From the NCBI GenBank assembly GCA_024860865.1, contig JACRDV010000014.1:1-14546 (forward strand): a stretch of 14,546 nucleotides of DNA, read 5' to 3'. Source of the DNA: Methanobacteriota archaeon (lineage in GTDB: Archaea > JACRDV01). The position numbers and the translations under genes are program-made. Below are positions 11,970 through 14,546 of the stretch, in pieces (the first letter of the stretch is position 1; each line of letters begins with the position of its first letter). The notes under the pieces were generated by a model, which worked only from the letters and a program-made list of their open reading frames with translations, searched no databases and had not been told where the DNA came from.

Positions 11970-14546
11970 TTATTTGACTTTCGGTTGGCGCATCACTAGC
12001 TCGACTGTTCCAGTTCCTAGTGAAACTGGTTGGCCAACTATGACATTCTCTATTACACCTGCTAGGTTATCAGATTCGCCACGCAGGCTAGCATTTAGCA
12101 GATGATCAACTGTTACTTCAAATGATGCACGAGCCAATACGCTTGCTTTCTCTCCACTTACACCATGGCGACCTATAGATTTAACTCTTCCATCTACTGT
12201 CATCATGTCAGCAACGAGCATTATATGTCGAAGGTCTACTGTTAAGCCCTGTTCATCAAGAGTTTTAATAGCTTCTTGAATTGTTGCATTTCTAGCGGCT
12301 TCGATACCCAATACTTCTTCCACTTCATTTATGTCATTAGTATATGTCCTGCTAGCATCAACGCCAGGAATTTTTAAGACATCCGCTAAATTTGAACCTT
12401 CGGTGTAAATGATGTACTGATTGATTTCTTTTCTTAGGACTATCCTTCGAATGCCTTCAACGCCCTTTAGGCGCATCTCTTTAATTTTAGTTACCAACCG
12501 GCGCATCTCTTGCGCTGTAGCTTTCTTTAACTTGATAAAAATGCGATTGGTTCTAACATGAACACTTTCCTCAATAGTTTTTTCAATATGTTCCACAATT
12601 TCATCTATAGTTAGTTCATGTGCTTTTAAACGGTCTTCATCTAATTCAACCACGACTCTAAACTCGCTAAAATCAACTTCGATGTTTTTGGCCACATTTG
12701 CGATGGTTACTCGTTCAATTTCTTTTGCAACTTTCTTTGCTTTCTCCAGGTTTTTGGAAATATTTTCTTCAAGATAAATAGTCATCATTGGGGTAGAAGG
12801 AGTCTTTCTAGCATCAACTATTTCGATTAGCCTAGGCAAACCAAGAGTGACATTTATTTCTGCTACACCCGCATAGTGGAATGTGCGCATAGTATTATGA
12901 GTTATTATACCACTAGAAGTGGCAAAGGTTTCTAATCCTTTAACAGAGATATCATACACATAGTTTGTTTTAGGTTTTTTATAAGATATCTCAACTATTT
13001 CATCCCATACAACATCAGCATCGAACATTTTCCTTAGTATCTTAAGTTCTTTTTCAACGTCAACATTTTTTCTTTTAGCTATACCTTCGAAAATTTTTAT
13101 ATACCTGTAAAGAGTTGTTCTACCAATTTTTTGTCTTTTAGTGAAATTATTCACAAATCTCGTTGGATATTTTAATTTCTTTGCTATTCTATAAAATATA
13201 TCCCCAAAGCCAGAAATCATATCTACAAAATCATATGATCTCTCTCTGAAAGATTTGATAGCTAATTTAGACAATTTTCTTAGTTTTCCCTTATTGGTTT
13301 TTATATCAGAGCCAATTTTAGCCAAGAATGTAGGAGCATACTTATAAGGAATAGTTAGCCAAAATCCCTTTTCCTTCAGTTTATTTGCAAATATACTGAA
13401 TCTAGTTAAAAGCAAAGCCATTCCGTCAATCAACTCTTCTGAGTAAGAGGAAACTCTAATAACCCCTCTTTCAACATTGATATTTCCATCACCATCAAAA
13501 TAACCTCTTAGTAAACCAGCCACGAATCTCTCGTCTGCACTATAAGCAAATTCAGGGACTTTCTTTAAATTAGATCCATTATTACATGTTCTTTCAAGCA
13601 TGTGAGACAAAAGGCTAGAATTTATGTGGATATCATGTCCCTGTGAAAATCCTCTAAAATTATCGTATTCATTATAAGTAAATCTAAATTTTTTTGCAAA
13701 TTCTCTTGTTTTAGAGAGAAAATTTTCATTCATGTTAGAAATTGAAATATAATATTTTGTGCAATTGCCTTCTGATAAATAAGCTCCAATAAACCATCCG
13801 AATAATTTATCTAATTCTAGAATAGCTGGCAAGGGTTTACTATTTATAGTGCAAATGAATCCCTCACGGTTTACAAACCTTTTATTGGAGTTTCTATCGC
13901 AAGTATCAAAAATTGGATTTAAATCTAGAAATTGTTCACAATTTTCAGGTAACATTTTAATAGCGGGTACCCTTTCTCCAACCCTTAATTCCTTACCAGA
14001 TATCGGAACGATATGATTATCCTTCCTTATAACAAATGAATGGGAATCGGTTGCAACGATCTTTCTACCTGAACGAGTTTTAATTTTTATTAATTTTTCA
14101 GGGCTTTTATGTCTACTGCAGGATAATACTCTCTTCCATTCGATTTTTTCATCTTGATTTAGGCTTGGTACAAAAAACTCTACATCTTCTGGCAAGTCAC
14201 ATACTTCGGATTCTCCTAGCTTTACAGAACCAAACTTTTTTATAAAATTATCAACAAACTTGCCTATTTCTACTGCCTTTATACTGTTCTCGTTTTTTAT
14301 GACTATTTTTTCTGCATAATCTAAAGACATTTGGGTAGAAGGTTCGCCAATTGATTGCGCAGCAATTATGCCAACAGCCTCAGCTGGTTCAACGAGTGCT
14401 CGTTCGTATGCTTTTACTATTTCATTTATTACCTTATCAAGCTCTTTTTCCGTGAGTTTTAAGTCTGTTGCATGAGCTTTTAAATCTTCAATTATGTTAT
14501 CTGGTAGATGATCTCTTAAAGCATTGATTTTTTGTTCAATCTTAGA
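11970..14546 (-). CDS. rpoA2: DNA-directed RNA polymerase subunit A'' (5' partial), interrupted by an intein
   Basis: The frame is open to the right edge of the window, where it begins SKIEQKINALRDHLPDN, only a few residues short of the usual start. Before the intein are LVEPAEAVGIIAAQSIGEPS and TQM; after it TMRTFHYAGVAEINVTLGLP and RLIEIVDARK, then the C-terminal domain to FEVTVDHLLNASLRGESDN and the end VMRQPKVK. The extein total is 380 residues, near the full size of archaeal A''. The subunit forms the C-terminal part of the largest polymerase subunit, with the trigger loop and jaw. The site before the intein reads GEPSTQM, where Gly is usual in place of Ser. It is the first gene of the rpoA2-eL30-nusA run. 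Confidence 0.97.
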   Translation of the reverse strand, partial: SKIEQKINALRDHLPDNIIEDLKAHATDLKLTEKELDKVINEIVKAYERALVEPAEAVGIIAAQSIGEPSTQMSLDYAEKIVIKNENSIKAVEIGKFVDNFIKKFGSVKLGESEVCDLPEDVEFFVPSLNQDEKIEWKRVLSCSRHKSPEKLIKIKTRSGRKIVATDSHSFVIRKDNHIVPISGKELRVGERVPAIKMLPENCEQFLDLNPIFDTCDRNSNKRFVNREGFICTINSKPLPAILELDKLFGWFIGAYLSEGNCTKYYISISNMNENFLSKTREFAKKFRFTYNEYDNFRGFSQGHDIHINSSLLSHMLERTCNNGSNLKKVPEFAYSADERFVAGLLRGYFDGDGNINVERGVIRVSSYSEELIDGMALLLTRFSIFANKLKEKGFWLTIPYKYAPTFLAKIGSDIKTNKGKLRKLSKLAIKSFRERSYDFVDMISGFGDIFYRIAKKLKYPTRFVNNFTKRQKIGRTTLYRYIKIFEGIAKRKNVDVEKELKILRKMFDADVVWDEIVEISYKKPKTNYVYDISVKGLETFATSSGIITHNTMRTFHYAGVAEINVTLGLPRLIEIVDARKTPSTPMMTIYLEENISKNLEKAKKVAKEIERVTIANVAKNIEVDFSEFRVVVELDEDRLKAHELTIDEIVEHIEKTIEESVHVRTNRIFIKLKKATAQEMRRLVTKIKEMRLKGVEGIRRIVLRKEINQYIIYTEGSNLADVLKIPGVDASRTYTNDINEVEEVLGIEAARNATIQEAIKTLDEQGLTVDLRHIMLVADMMTVDGRVKSIGRHGVSGEKASVLARASFEVTVDHLLNASLRGESDNLAGVIENVIVGQPVSLGTGTVELVMRQPKVK
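12894..14327 (-). mobile_element. Intein with LAGLIDADG endonuclease core, in RNA polymerase A''
   Basis: A 478-residue in-frame insertion between GEPSTQM and TMRTFHYAG. It starts with Ser1 (SLDYAEKIVI), has block B IVATDSH with T93 and H96, the two LAGLIDADG helices LFGWFIGAYLSEG (about 175-187) and VAGLLRGYFDGDG (269-281), block F NYVYDISVKGLETFATSSG and block G IITHN, with Thr+1 as the acceptor. All splice residues are present, and the frame is unbroken. Inteins are known at this position of archaeal A''. The sequence is AT-rich compared with the exteins. The endonuclease acidic residues (E186, D280) are kept, so it may be active. Confidence 0.93.

Overview
The window looks like archaeal chromosome. 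From right to left on the minus strand it carries the archaeal str-type cluster: RNA polymerase subunit A'' (rpoA2, 5' end cut by the window), ribosomal protein eL30, archaeal two-KH NusA, uS12, uS7, EF-2, EF-1A and uS10. Below these lies a tRNA-Ser(UGA) gene. Archaeal-only proteins (aEF-1A, aEF-2, eL30, A'' as a separate subunit), Shine-Dalgarno sites of the AGGTGA/GAGGT type and TATA-box promoters all agree. The gene order is of the euryarchaeal kind, but I cannot place the organism more closely; a DPANN or other deep lineage is possible. Two genes of the cluster carry large inteins with LAGLIDADG-type homing-endonuclease cores: uS12 (501 residues, just after the PNSA-equivalent decoding-centre loop) and rpoA2 (478 residues, in the conserved region of the trigger loop).

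The left quarter (about 266-3537) is an accessory island at the 3' end of tRNA-Ser. The tRNA 3' end is duplicated twice downstream of the intact gene, in the same orientation (at 266-302 and 1721-1748). Next to the middle copy is the decayed N-terminal part of an archaeal tyrosine recombinase (1481-1690, minus). The copies therefore look like att scars that divide the island into two compartments. Each holds one two-gene module with a nucleotidyltransferase-fold protein: a HEPN/MNT pair on the minus strand, with the HEPN gene frameshifted, and an AbiEi/AbiEii pair on the plus strand. Both modules have inverted or direct repeats in their promoter regions that look like operators.

From 1 to 118 is the start of a minus-strand gene that resembles a polyprenyl (geranylgeranyl) diphosphate synthase. 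Between the tRNA and the uS10 gene is a small plus-strand coiled-coil gene of unknown function.

Other points of interest are: a nusA gene with no ATG, GTG or TTG available for its conserved N-terminus, so that the apparent start is ATA overlapping the eL30 stop; an unusual PHSG in place of PNSA in uS12; and an EF-2 with RQMTV instead of RGITI in switch I and an altered diphthamide loop.
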